Shown here: one piece after another, positions 7,762-16,285 of the stretch
How positions within the stretch are numbered: the first letter of the stretch is position 1
Layout: every line of letters begins with the position of its first letter
Assembly (NCBI GenBank): GCA_045591985.1
Contig: JAZNTV010000002.1
Span: 25,248 to 89,247, forward strand
DNA: 64,000 bases
Reading direction: 5' to 3'
Source of the DNA: SIG588 sp045591985
GTDB lineage: Bacteria; Bacillota; Clostridia; Oscillospirales; Acutalibacteraceae
Notes under the pieces: generated by a model
What the model was told of the DNA's origin: nothing
What the model saw: only the letters and a program-made list of their open reading frames with translations
The model's database searches: none
Position numbers and translations under genes: made by a program

Positions 7762-10700
7762 TCAAAACGGCGCCGTATCGTCGTTTTGAGCGACTTCTTC
7801 CGCCGGCGTTTCGGCAACTTCCGAAGGCTCCGTTGTCGTTTCGGGCAATTCCTCCGCCGGGATCGGCGCGCTTTCCGGCTCTTCTGTCGCCAACGGCGCT
7901 TCCACATCTGCGGTGTTCAAAAACCACGCAAGCGGTGCGCTCTTGACCCGCGCCGCATAGCGACCCGTAAGCAACGTGGCGGCAATCAGCAACGCCAGGC
8001 TGAGCAAGCTAAGCACCACACCCGCAGCAAACCCTTTCGGCACGAACACCAACTCCACCGTGTGTTCGCCCTCGCCGATATCAAAGCCGAGCAGTGCACC
8101 GCCCACGTTCTCCTCTTCCTCTACGCCGTCGGGCACCGCCTGATCGAGCGGATAGGTCTTAACCGTTTTGCCGTCTACCTTCACGCGCCAACCCGCATCA
8201 TAGGGGATAGACGTAACCATTGTGCCCGCCCCCGAAGCGTTCACTTGGCCGCGAATGTGGGCATCATCAAACTCCGTAACAGTCATACCGTCGGCCGAGA
8301 GTGCGGCCATCGCGCTGTTAAACACCGTCTCATCCAATCGCAACATATACACATTACCCGAACAGGTCGTATCGGAATTGATCGTAACGGTAGCGTCGCT
8401 GCCTGCGGTGAGATGCCCCGCGTCGATAAAGAAGGGTTCGTGAGTAGTCACGCTCCACACGTTTTCACCCTGTGTAACCGAAATGGAATCTGCGCCGCGG
8501 CAATCTACATAAATGAAATACTGCCCGTCGGCATCCGCCTCGGCGCGCAGGTCGCCGCGCGAGGAAACACCGCCGTCCAGGCGGAACCCGTACGTGCCGT
8601 TGATCGTTATCGCCCCTTGATGGTCGGCATACGCCTCTACCTGCATCGGCACCAACACCGGCGATGTGTTCCCCGTCATGGACTCATACAGACTGTTGAT
8701 ACTGATCACGGGATTGTAGTACGACGAAGCCCAGTCTTTTACCGCACTGTCGGCACGCCATGCAAGCGGCAAGGCCGTCTTATTTTTATATATATAGTAT
8801 TCCTTAACCGTACCGTCTTCGCCTACCGTAACAACGGTATCCACCAGCGAAAGCTGTTCATGAGACGTAAGTTTGCTTTCAAGCGCCACATAGCGAATGC
8901 CGAGCAGCGAATCGGTCATCGGGACAAAACTCTTGTACAAATAACTGTTAACGCCGTTGACCGCATATCCCATCGCCCCCATAAAGCGGGTGGTGCGATA
9001 CGAGTTGCTGGACGCAAACGAGGTGATGCCGTTGTATTGGAACAGCGCCGTATCCATACAAGTGCGGCGCGGCAGGAATTCCACACGCGCAAACACATCG
9101 CCGTTCTCTTCCGCTTGTTTTTCAAGCGCCGCCACCGCATCCTTTACACTTTCGGTGGTGAGGTTATCCACATAACCGCTGTGATTGCTGTAATACTCCT
9201 GGTTATTCAGTTGCGTCATCACGTTGGATGCGTTCAAGGTCATTTCCATTGTCACCAGCGTAAGCAACAACATGCTGCCGACCGCACGACGCACCTTTTG
9301 ACTCGCCATCAACCAGCAAAGCAACGCATACAGTGCTGCCAGCAAAAGGCTGACATATAACGTTTTAAATCCGTAGGTCTCGGAATTACCGAACCGCTCC
9401 TCCACCATAATATAGGTTAGAATCCCGCCGAGCACCGCCACGATCTGCCGCGGCCGTACGGTGCGGATATGCATCAGCGTTTCGTAGCTTAAGAGCACCA
9501 ACACAAAACAATAGATAAAGGAAAAACGATACGGCAAGTCGTTAGGGGAGTGTAAACCGTGCCATAACAGATTCACCTGATTGAGCGGCAAACTGAAGAA
9601 CATGACCGCGAGCAAACCGAGATAGGCCGCACGACGGCGACGCGGGATGCCGCGATTGAGCGCAAACAACGGCACCAACACCAACGGCGCAATACCGCAA
9701 TACAAGTTCGGCAGGAACCGCGAACGAATGGTGGGGGACACCTGATAGAGATGACGGCCGAGCATGTCGTACAGGTCGAAATACACATCCATATCCGGCA
9801 GGCCCGCACCCGCCGCCGAAGTCTGCCCTAATGCCAGGAAGGTGGGCAACACCAAGAACATCGCCAGACCGCCGCCAAGCAACGAACCGAACGTAAATCG
9901 CCACAAAGCGCGACGATTGGCCTCAGCTTCCCGCTTCTGACGAAGCAAGAAAGCGAGGAAATACAGCACCAAGAAGATGCAAAGCATAAAGGCAATATAG
10001 TAGTTTGCATACAATGCGTAGGCAAGCGCAAGCACATACGGCCAATATTTCCCGCGGCGCATCATGTATTCGAAGCCCATCACCACAAGCGGCAAAGCAA
10101 TCAGACCGTCCAACCACATGATGTTCCACGAATAGGCCAGAACGTACATCATCATCGAATACAGAAGCGATACCGCCGCCACTTTGGGGGAACGCTCACC
10201 GTGGAGATACTGCAAACACAGTGCGCACCCCGCCGCGATCAACATGTTCTTAATAATGGTAATAAAGAAAATGCCTTCCGCCAACAGGTGCTCGGGGAAG
10301 AGCACCAACAGCAGATTGAGCGGGCTTGCGAGGTAGTAGGCAAACGCGGGCAACACCGATGCCCCCATGCCGAGATCGAATGAATAGAGGAAACTATCGC
10401 CACCAAGCAACATCGTGCGCAATTTCGCAAGCAAGGGGGCATACTGATGATGCATATCCACGATCAAACACGTTTCGTCGCCGACCGGCCAAATGCCCAG
10501 GAACACGTAGGCAAGGCCCAATCCGCACAAAGTAAGCAGCGCGGCAGCCACGGGATAGTACCACACCGGACGCTCTTCCTCATTTTTCCACACCGCTGCC
10601 GACAGCGTCGCCGTAAGCAACCCCGCGAGCAGCAGGCCGAGTCCGAGCGGATATATCAACTGTTGCGCTTCGTTACGCACCTCGAGCGCAGGATTGTCGT

Positions 10701-10800
10701 GCCCGAAAAGCCAATAACCGATCACGGCCGTGCCGGCAAAAAACAGCACCAGCGATATCGCACGCAGAATTTCCCAAAACGACAAAGTCTTTTTATTCAT
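7762..10800 (-). CDS. YfhO-family integral membrane protein (GT-C-like)
   Basis: A 1,012-residue membrane protein. About 12-13 hydrophobic segments fill the first 520 residues, then a large soluble domain (about 530-930), a last helix pair (about 925-950) and an acidic Pro/Glu/Thr-rich cytoplasmic tail ending at TAPF. This is the architecture of Bacillus YfhO, a GT-C-like protein linked to glycosylation of cell-wall polymers. Motifs such as DLGMGASVLPAFAYYLASPLN and NLYCGIAPL fit the family. It is longer than YfhO (about 860) because of the tail. It is monocistronic and divergent from degV. The substrate is unknown. Confidence 0.85.
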   Translation of the reverse strand: MNKKTLSFWEILRAISLVLFFAGTAVIGYWLFGHDNPALEVRNEAQQLIYPLGLGLLLAGLLTATLSAAVWKNEEERPVWYYPVAAALLTLCGLGLAYVFLGIWPVGDETCLIVDMHHQYAPLLAKLRTMLLGGDSFLYSFDLGMGASVLPAFAYYLASPLNLLLVLFPEHLLAEGIFFITIIKNMLIAAGCALCLQYLHGERSPKVAAVSLLYSMMMYVLAYSWNIMWLDGLIALPLVVMGFEYMMRRGKYWPYVLALAYALYANYYIAFMLCIFLVLYFLAFLLRQKREAEANRRALWRFTFGSLLGGGLAMFLVLPTFLALGQTSAAGAGLPDMDVYFDLYDMLGRHLYQVSPTIRSRFLPNLYCGIAPLVLVPLFALNRGIPRRRRAAYLGLLAVMFFSLPLNQVNLLWHGLHSPNDLPYRFSFIYCFVLVLLSYETLMHIRTVRPRQIVAVLGGILTYIMVEERFGNSETYGFKTLYVSLLLAALYALLCWLMASQKVRRAVGSMLLLTLVTMEMTLNASNVMTQLNNQEYYSNHSGYVDNLTTESVKDAVAALEKQAEENGDVFARVEFLPRRTCMDTALFQYNGITSFASSNSYRTTRFMGAMGYAVNGVNSYLYKSFVPMTDSLLGIRYVALESKLTSHEQLSLVDTVVTVGEDGTVKEYYIYKNKTALPLAWRADSAVKDWASSYYNPVISINSLYESMTGNTSPVLVPMQVEAYADHQGAITINGTYGFRLDGGVSSRGDLRAEADADGQYFIYVDCRGADSISVTQGENVWSVTTHEPFFIDAGHLTAGSDATVTINSDTTCSGNVYMLRLDETVFNSAMAALSADGMTVTEFDDAHIRGQVNASGAGTMVTSIPYDAGWRVKVDGKTVKTYPLDQAVPDGVEEEENVGGALLGFDIGEGEHTVELVFVPKGFAAGVVLSLLSLALLIAATLLTGRYAARVKSAPLAWFLNTADVEAPLATEEPESAPIPAEELPETTTEPSEVAETPAEEVAQNDDTAPF

Positions 10801-10834
10801 GCCTTGTTTTCCTCTCTTTTAAGAATAGGCGCAA

Positions 10835-10876
10835 ACTATACCATTTTTATCATACCACAATTTTCTAAAAAAACAA
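10835..10876 (-). promoter_or_regulatory. Promoter region of the yfhO-like gene
   Basis: Two overlapping minus-strand -10 candidates with TGG extensions: TATAGT (10835-10840) and TATGAT (10849-10854), the latter 16 bases from TTGTTT (10871-10876). Which is used cannot be told. Confidence 0.55.
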
Positions 10877-10886
10877 GAGGCGTCCC

Positions 10887-10915
10887 TTGTTTTTTACAAA
10901 GTTTTGTGGTATAGT
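10887..10915 (+). promoter_or_regulatory. Promoter of the degV-like gene
   Basis: TTGTTT (10887-10892), a 17-base spacer and TATAGT (10910-10915) with a TGG extension, 45 bases before the start codon. Confidence 0.75.
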
Positions 10916-10959
10916 GGTTAAAACGGGGTATCCCGAATCTAAAACGAGGTGAACCTATC

Positions 10960-11817
10960 ATGAGCAGACCGATCCTTTTGTCGGCCGACAGCACCTGTGA
11001 CCTGGGAGCAACATTGTTGGAAAAATACAAGGTGCACACCATTCCGTTTAACGTCACGCTCGGCGACGAGCAGTATCTGGACGGTGTGACCATCGATCCC
11101 GATAAGATTTATGCGATCTACCGTGAAAAGAAGATCTTGCCGCGCACGGCCGCAATCAACATCGCCACCTATGAAGACACCTTCCGCGCCTATGTTGATC
11201 AAGGTTTCGACGTGGTGCATATCTCGCTCGGACACGGCCTGTCGTCTTCCAATCAAAACGCAGGGCTTGCCGCCGAAGAAGTCGGCCACGTATGGGTGAT
11301 CGACTCCTGCAACCTGTCCACCGGCTCCGGCTTGTTGGTGTTGGAAGCGGCCAAGCGCATTGAAGCCGGCCTTTCGGCCGAGCAGGTGGCCGAAGAAGTG
11401 CGTGCGTTGGTGCCGCGCTGCCACGCAAGTTTCGTTTTGAACACACTCGAGTTCTTGCACAAGGGCGGTCGTTGCTCGGCGCTGGCCATGATGGGGGCCA
11501 ACGTGTTGCAGTTGAAGCCGTGCATCGAAGTGAACAACGCAGACGGCACCATGGGTGTCGGCAAAAAATACCGCGGCTCCCTCTCCAAAGTGCGCGAACA
11601 GTACGTGCGGGATATGTTGTGCGGCCGCGACGATATCGATTACGAAAAGGTGTTTATCACCCATTCCGGCACCTCGGACGAGGAACTGGAAAACATGAAG
11701 GCGCTCGTCGCCGCATGCGGCCCGTTTGAAAACATCTACGTCACGCGTGCCGGTTGTACCATTTCCTGTCACTGCGGCCCGGAAACGCTCGGCGTTCTGT
11801 TTATGACCAAAGCATAA
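10960..11817 (+). CDS. DegV-family fatty-acid-binding protein
   Basis: A 285-residue DegV protein. The family binds a long-chain fatty acid and supplies it to fatty acid kinase (FakB role) in Gram-positive bacteria. Visible features are the N-terminal ILLSADSTCDLG strand with the STxDL signature, the segment PRTAAINIATYEDTF, the SSSNQNA loop, the VIDSCNLSTGSG stretch and the C-terminal GPENIYVTRAGCTISCHCGP-like region carrying the conserved glycine-histidine turn. Length is typical. CGAGGTGA lies upstream of the ATG. No fakA is nearby, and the gene is monocistronic with its own promoter and terminator. Confidence 0.9.
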   Translation: MSRPILLSADSTCDLGATLLEKYKVHTIPFNVTLGDEQYLDGVTIDPDKIYAIYREKKILPRTAAINIATYEDTFRAYVDQGFDVVHISLGHGLSSSNQNAGLAAEEVGHVWVIDSCNLSTGSGLLVLEAAKRIEAGLSAEQVAEEVRALVPRCHASFVLNTLEFLHKGGRCSALAMMGANVLQLKPCIEVNNADGTMGVGKKYRGSLSKVREQYVRDMLCGRDDIDYEKVFITHSGTSDEELENMKALVAACGPFENIYVTRAGCTISCHCGPETLGVLFMTKA

Positions 11818-11859
11818 ATTCGATCACGGCCCTTCGAAAAGGGGCGACATGGCATATCA

Positions 11860-11894
11860 AAAGTCGGCGTCATTCAGACGCCGACTTTCTTTTT
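11860..11894 (+). terminator. Intrinsic terminator of the degV-like gene
   Basis: AAAGTCGGCGTC (11860-11871) pairs perfectly with 11877-11888 around ATTCA and is followed by CTTTTT. Confidence 0.9.
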
Positions 11895-12120
11895 GTTCAA
11901 GTTCACGTATAGAACCGTTGTCGGCACGAATCCCTGACAAAACAATTTGCTTGCTAAACTCTTTTCCCTCACTATCTTACCTGTTGCAATGTGGCGTCGT
12001 GTTTGTATGTAACGCGGGGACTTTCGCAAAATATTGTAACATGTCTATCGAAACGGAAAGGCTTATTCGTCATGCGCCTGCTCTCTTTTTTCAAAAAACA
12101 GATATTTTGTCGAAAAGCAC

Positions 12121-12149
12121 TTGTCATTTAAGTACGTTGGTGTTATAAC
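12121..12149 (+). promoter_or_regulatory. Promoter of the small membrane-protein cluster
   Basis: TTGTCA (12121-12126), a 17-base spacer and TATAAC (12144-12149) with a TGT extension, about 100 bases before the first start codon. Confidence 0.65.
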
Positions 12150-12252
12150 GCTGCGTAAAGAAAGTGAAACATAATCCACATTATGTGACCAAGGAACGTC
12201 GTCAGGGCTACTTACAAACAATGAAACGATCTATATTTTAGAGGTTTTAACA

Positions 12253-12765
12253 ATGATCAAGAAAATCAACAGTATAAAATACAGCAAACACCCCTTTTCC
12301 GAAGAGATCGACAAGGCAATTGTCTTGTCAGGTAAATTCTTTAACAGTTTGTTGTTTACAGTAATTTGTGTTGGCTTTATTGCCGCAATAGTAGCAGCGG
12401 TAGGCTTAGCCGAATGGGCCGATGGATTCGGAGATGGTGTAGCGGATGTCCCCGTAAACTTTTTCGGCTACTTTATTGAATTGGAAAGCGATACACCCGG
12501 TGGGTCGCCGCTTATTGTGTTTTTATATATCATGACCGTTACCACACTGATTTCTTCTGTCATACTCTGTATCAAGGCTATAACGGTTGCCATCTTGCGA
12601 TCTAAGGCAAACATGTTAGACAGCCTTTACCACAGCGAACAATTGACCGAATTACTCATCTTGCATACTTGTAATTTGCAAGACGAAAGCGGTAGCCCCC
12701 AAACAAAGCCGTCAGCAAACGAGAGTACGAAGTCCTACACAGGAACGAAAGAGTGTTTATATTAA
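12253..12765 (+). CDS. Hypothetical membrane protein with two predicted helices
   Basis: A 170-residue protein that I do not recognise. Two hydrophobic segments (about 31-54 and 97-120) flank an acidic, Gly/Asp-rich loop that would face outward (ADGFGDGVADVPVNFFG). The C-terminal 50 residues are polar and Ser/Thr-rich. AGAGG lies 10 bases before the ATG. It leads a cluster of three small genes separated by short gaps, all of them membrane or metal-ribbon proteins. The codons are more AT-rich than in flanking genes, which could mean recent acquisition. Confidence 0.6.
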   Translation: MIKKINSIKYSKHPFSEEIDKAIVLSGKFFNSLLFTVICVGFIAAIVAAVGLAEWADGFGDGVADVPVNFFGYFIELESDTPGGSPLIVFLYIMTVTTLISSVILCIKAITVAILRSKANMLDSLYHSEQLTELLILHTCNLQDESGSPQTKPSANESTKSYTGTKECLY

Positions 12766-12798
12766 CAGCCCATCAATTCGTAAAAGGGAGAGGTAACC

Positions 12799-13302
12799 AT
12801 GGCGCAAAATTTCTGTTGCCCGCAATGCGGAAACAAGGATCTGCAAGTAACCACCGAAACCCACACACAAACAACAGGCAGCAACTATTCGGGAGGAAAA
12901 GGTTGTTTGGGATTTCTGCTGTTCGGCCCGCTTGGTTTGTTGTGCGGTTCTTGCGGGCAAGGGCAAACCACCACCACGACCAATCACACTTATTGGATAT
13001 GCCCCAAGTGTGGCAAAAAATTTACACACCCGGATGAATTAAGACAAAAGATCGACGCATTGCAATCACAATCGTCCGTTTTCCCGGCCATGTGTATCAT
13101 GGGTGCCATTGCCGCCTTCCTTTTCTTTGCGATTTTTGCCGAAGCACATGCGGGAGTAGCCTGTATGTTGGGGGGCCTCACCTTTGGCATTTTTGCACTC
13201 ATCGGTTTTGGGGTCAAAAAGGCGAACGAGTCCCAGCGTTCAAAAATGGAAGATGAGTTATATGTGTTGGAATCGGAAATGAATGCATTCAAAAATGAAT
13301 AA
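12799..13302 (+). CDS. Membrane protein with N-terminal zinc-ribbon pair
   Basis: A 167-residue protein. CCPQCG near residue 6 and WICPKCGKKF near residue 72 supply two Cys pairs that could form one split zinc ribbon, separated by a Gly-rich hydrophobic insert (GCLGFLLFGPLGLLCGSCG). Two hydrophobic segments follow at about 97-135, then a polar helical tail. Such ribbon-plus-helix proteins are common in Firmicutes with unknown function. GGGAGAGG lies upstream of the ATG. The 3' end overlaps the next gene by a few bases, so the two are likely translated together. Confidence 0.65.
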   Translation: MAQNFCCPQCGNKDLQVTTETHTQTTGSNYSGGKGCLGFLLFGPLGLLCGSCGQGQTTTTTNHTYWICPKCGKKFTHPDELRQKIDALQSQSSVFPAMCIMGAIAAFLFFAIFAEAHAGVACMLGGLTFGIFALIGFGVKKANESQRSKMEDELYVLESEMNAFKNE

Positions 13303-13642
13303 ATTCTATTCCGCACTTTTTGAAATCGGCGCGCTGTCGGGATGCCATCAGATGCCGGAACGAAGCTTCTTTTTCAAAGGAAAACAGTTTCCGGTATGCG
13401 CAAGATGCACGGGTGCCGTTATCGGTTGTTTTTTAGGCGGAATAACCGCTGCCATCGCAATCCCCCTATGGTTGGCGATCACTTTTTGCGCCATACTGTT
13501 TATGGATTGGTATCTGCAAAAAATCAACCTCGTAGAATCCACCAATGTTCGCCGATTGATCACGGGAATCCTATGCGGATTCGGACTTATGCAGATATAC
13601 ATACAAACACTCTTATGGATAATCGCCGCTATAACACAATAA
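13295..13642 (+). CDS. DUF2085 membrane protein
   Basis: A 115-residue protein of the DUF2085 family, recognised by CHQMPERSFFFKGKQFPVCARCTGAVIG, whose three cysteines and His are typical and may bind a metal. Three hydrophobic segments follow. The function of the family is unknown. The ATG at 13295 overlaps the preceding stop by eight bases; an in-frame ATG at 13283 is also possible, and neither has a strong ribosome site, so coupling to the upstream gene is likely. Confidence 0.75.
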   Translation: MNKFYSALFEIGALSGCHQMPERSFFFKGKQFPVCARCTGAVIGCFLGGITAAIAIPLWLAITFCAILFMDWYLQKINLVESTNVRRLITGILCGFGLMQIYIQTLLWIIAAITQ

Positions 13643-13749
13643 TGTGCGCTAAACTATTGGCCATATGAGACAATCTTTCTGTTTCGGCGATGTACCCCCC
13701 ATAGAGTAGCCCTATCCGTATAGCGGATCCCGCTGTCGAAGCGCGAAAT

Positions 13750-13787
13750 AAAACGGCACGCGAAGTTTGAACTTCGCGTGCCGTTTT
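13750..13787. terminator. Bidirectional intrinsic terminator
   Basis: A 17-base perfect stem AAAACGGCACGCGAAGT (13750-13766) with its complement at 13771-13787 around TTGA, placed between convergent genes. Confidence 0.9.
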
Positions 13788-13790
13788 GTC

Positions 13791-15023
13791 TTAAAAGATA
13801 TATTTCCCCTCCGGGTGATAGAGGATATACGGCGTATCATCGCCCAGTTGTTCGTGTAAAGCGGTCACCTGAGCCGCCACCTCATCCGCGGAATAGCCTT
13901 GTGCCTGCAACCACGGCATCACCTGCGGCGCTTCCTCCATCAATTGCAAACGCGCCTTCAGTTGTCCGAACAACAACGAAGCCGCTTCATACGGGTGAGC
14001 ACTTGGGGAGGAGAGCGTTTCGCCGCCCAACACCAACTTGTTCCCAAAGGAGGACGGCAACGCCCACGGAGCGATCACCGTTGCTCCGAATGTCGCGGGG
14101 TTGGCACCGTATATGCCTGTTTTTTCGCCCACCACCGCCATGCCGTCGGCGGTAAGCAACCACCCGTCGCGACCGACAGCCGCATTCATTTGTTCTGCGA
14201 ACTTTGCCAGGATCTCTCCCCGAGGTAACGCCGTCTGTGCCGCATCACCGTAGTAAGCCCGCGCCTCTTGGTCCGGGAACTGGACGCCATCCAACATCAG
14301 CAGGGAAAACCCCATGTTGTGTAGCTCGGTTGCAACTTCCAAAATATACCCCCTCGCCTCATCGGCGTAAGGATTGAGCCAGCGGCGTCCCCCTTCGTCC
14401 GGTTTGTCATCATACCACGCGGCACCGCTGTCTCCCTGTACCGTTACCCGCGCATTCTCCAGATAACGCGGGGCAGCGTGGTCACGGAAGGCGTATATGC
14501 GCGGGATGAGGGTGAGCCCCCATTCCTGTTGCAATGCCTCCCGCCACGCAACAAGCGCTTCGGGAGTGATCGCCTTCTTTTGTACGGTGCGCGCGGCTTC
14601 CGCTAAGGGAGAGGTCGAGACGTACCATAAGCGTCCGTCGGCATCTTTCACATCCACGATCACTGCGTTGTATCCCGCTTCGCTCGCGTTTTGCAAAGTC
14701 GCCGTCCACGTTTCGGGGGCATACAGCGCCGAAGACGGCAGATATATCGCCTTCATCTGCTTCACATCGGCACCGTCGGTATCCGACTGCACAGGAGGCG
14801 GCGACGTAGGCCTTGACGGCTGCGTCGCCGTCGTATTTTCTGCGGGCATATCGGGCGCCGCTGTGGGCTTCGTGCCTTCCGGCGAAAAAAGGTGTTGCGC
14901 CAAAAAATACCCCCCAATAGCAACGGGGATCACCAACAGCCATAAAAGCACCTTACCGAGCACGGCGCCGTTCCGCCGCCGTCGAAACATCCGACTGCGG
15001 CGCCGGATCTTGCTTCGTTTCAT
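13791..15023 (-). CDS. Putative glycoside hydrolase (DUF4015-like), membrane-anchored
   Basis: A 410-residue protein with a very basic N-terminus, one membrane helix (about 22-42), a Pro/Thr-rich spacer and an extracellular domain. NAVIVDVKDADGRLWYVS, the LIPRIYAFRD strand, WLNPYADEARGYILEVATEL and LLMLDGVQFPD match the TIM-barrel pattern of DUF4015 proteins, predicted glycoside hydrolases. The start at 15023 is set by AAAGGAG 12 bases upstream. It lies 28 bases after rnfA and looks like the last gene of the rnf-like operon, an unexpected partner. The substrate is unknown. Confidence 0.72.
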   Translation of the reverse strand: MKRSKIRRRSRMFRRRRNGAVLGKVLLWLLVIPVAIGGYFLAQHLFSPEGTKPTAAPDMPAENTTATQPSRPTSPPPVQSDTDGADVKQMKAIYLPSSALYAPETWTATLQNASEAGYNAVIVDVKDADGRLWYVSTSPLAEAARTVQKKAITPEALVAWREALQQEWGLTLIPRIYAFRDHAAPRYLENARVTVQGDSGAAWYDDKPDEGGRRWLNPYADEARGYILEVATELHNMGFSLLMLDGVQFPDQEARAYYGDAAQTALPRGEILAKFAEQMNAAVGRDGWLLTADGMAVVGEKTGIYGANPATFGATVIAPWALPSSFGNKLVLGGETLSSPSAHPYEAASLLFGQLKARLQLMEEAPQVMPWLQAQGYSADEVAAQVTALHEQLGDDTPYILYHPEGKYIF

Positions 15024-15051
15024 TCTCTGCACAATCTCCTTTGGGTCAACC

Positions 15052-15636
15052 TTATAACAATATGCTGCTTCCGAATCCGAACATGGCCAATGCCGCAAGT
15101 CCGAGATAAATGAGGAGCACGGGAGCGCCGCGAAACGCCTGCGGCACAGCATGGCTGTTGATGCGGTAACGGCCTTCCAATATCAGCCAACCGACCAGCA
15201 TAAACCCGACACAACTTCCGATCGCAAGGCCCATCGTCCCCCAAAAACCGAGGGTAACTTTATGGTTGGCAACCATCGCCAAACCAAGCGTAAGGTCGTT
15301 AAATACGGCCGGCACCAGATAGGGCTTCAACTTTTTGTAAAACGGCACGGAAATGGCGGCGGTAATCACCGTAACCAAGCAATACAGTGCCATTGCTACC
15401 ACCACCATCACCAACGGTCGCAACAACTTGGCCTGCAAGCCCAGACCGAGCCAATGATCCAGCGGATAGTCGATCGCCATGGTAGCTATCAGAAAAAACG
15501 ACAATATACCCCCAAACTTCCAAACGTCGCTTTTGCGATAGATCACGCGAAGCGCCAGCGAACTACCGAAGCCGGTGGTAAGCACTACGTTTTGGAACAA
15601 CGAGGTGGCAGTCAGCATGATAAGCATTTCATTCAT
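15052..15636 (-). CDS. rnfA: RnfA-like membrane subunit lacking both cluster cysteines
   Basis: A 194-residue, six-helix protein clearly homologous to RnfA/RsxA/NqrE: length matches, QNVVLT aligns with NNFVLV and VPQAFRGAPVLLIYLGLAAL with [20 protein letters not shown] of E. coli RsxA. In the family, two cysteines (26 and 114 in E. coli) together with two in RnfE hold the intramembrane [2Fe-2S] cluster. Here they read Ser26 (GFGSSL) and Asp114 (VFNDLT), so the cluster cannot be ligated in the known way. The ATG at 15636 overlaps the end of rnfE; GGGAGGTG lies 10 bases upstream. It is translated as the fourth gene of a C-D-E-A operon. Confidence 0.85.
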   Translation of the reverse strand: MNEMLIMLTATSLFQNVVLTTGFGSSLALRVIYRKSDVWKFGGILSFFLIATMAIDYPLDHWLGLGLQAKLLRPLVMVVVAMALYCLVTVITAAISVPFYKKLKPYLVPAVFNDLTLGLAMVANHKVTLGFWGTMGLAIGSCVGFMLVGWLILEGRYRINSHAVPQAFRGAPVLLIYLGLAALAMFGFGSSILL

Positions 15637-16285
15637 AAGATACCGACACCTCCCCTGCCACAAAGCGACGCAGCATTTCACGCACAAATTGTGCAAGTGC
15701 CGCCATAAATCCGAGCATCAAAAACGCAAAGAACGGAGACGATGCCGCCGAGAGCGGCGGGTGGGGCAACACGCGGAAATCCCACAATGTTCCGTAGGCT
15801 AAAAATTCCCGTACGGTCGCAACCGTACAAATGACCACACCGAATCCGAAGACCGACCCCAACGCATCGGCCATTGCTTCCGGCGGACGGCTGACCACCG
15901 CAAATCCCCCCACCCGATAGGTCATCAGCGAATTCACGGCAAGCAATGGCAGGAAGAGATACAGCGAAGCATACAACTCGGCGTTGATATAGCTGCCGAT
16001 CACATATCCCGCACCAAGCAAAAGAAGCAGTGCGATCAGCGTATACAACGGCACACGAATAACCGGTTTCAGTTTTTCTCCCACAAACGACATCAACAGG
16101 GCGGTGGGGAGCAACGCCAACGCCACACAAGCTGTGAGCGTAACGCCCGCCTTCAAGTTGACGGCCGCCACCACAATGGGGCACAGGCCGAGCAGTTTGA
16201 CCAACACAATGTTCCGCACAAGGAAGGTATCGAAAAATATCTGCACCAAGCGCTTTGCGCGCCCCTTCTCTTTGGATTCACTCAC
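15629..16285 (-). CDS. rnfE: RnfE-like membrane subunit with one cluster cysteine missing
   Basis: A 218-residue membrane protein homologous to RnfE/RsxE/NqrD. The first half-motif LLGLCP (Cys35) is intact, but the second, NC in the family's PLIVTNCIV segment, reads PLLAVNSLM (Ser119). IRVPLYTLIA and VATVREFLAYGTLWDF align well with E. coli RsxE, so the fold appears kept. The start is the GTG at 16285, six bases after GGGGAGGTG; it overlaps the rnfD stop. A long upstream open frame without ribosome site is ignored. Directly upstream one expects rnfG, which is absent. Confidence 0.85.
   Translation of the reverse strand: MSESKEKGRAKRLVQIFFDTFLVRNIVLVKLLGLCPIVVAAVNLKAGVTLTACVALALLPTALLMSFVGEKLKPVIRVPLYTLIALLLLLGAGYVIGSYINAELYASLYLFLPLLAVNSLMTYRVGGFAVVSRPPEAMADALGSVFGFGVVICTVATVREFLAYGTLWDFRVLPHPPLSAASSPFFAFLMLGFMAALAQFVREMLRRFVAGEVSVSYE

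Larger units (their letters stand above)
11818..12252. other. Intergenic region of about 435 bases, AT-rich
   Basis: It holds the degV terminator (11860-11894) and a likely promoter at 12121-12149. Between about 11900 and 12110 I see no gene or RNA that I can support; composition is clearly more AT-rich than the surrounding genes. Confidence 0.5.

Noticed and set aside
7652..7927. Upstream extension of the cohesin-like gene by 92 codons
   Set aside because: It crosses the promoter and lacks a ribosome site; the signal peptide and AAGGAGAAG set the start at 7651.
7753..9360. A 535-codon open frame on the plus strand over the yfhO-like gene
   Set aside because: It is antisense to a clear membrane protein, has a His/Arg-rich composition typical of GC-rich shadow frames and no ribosome site.
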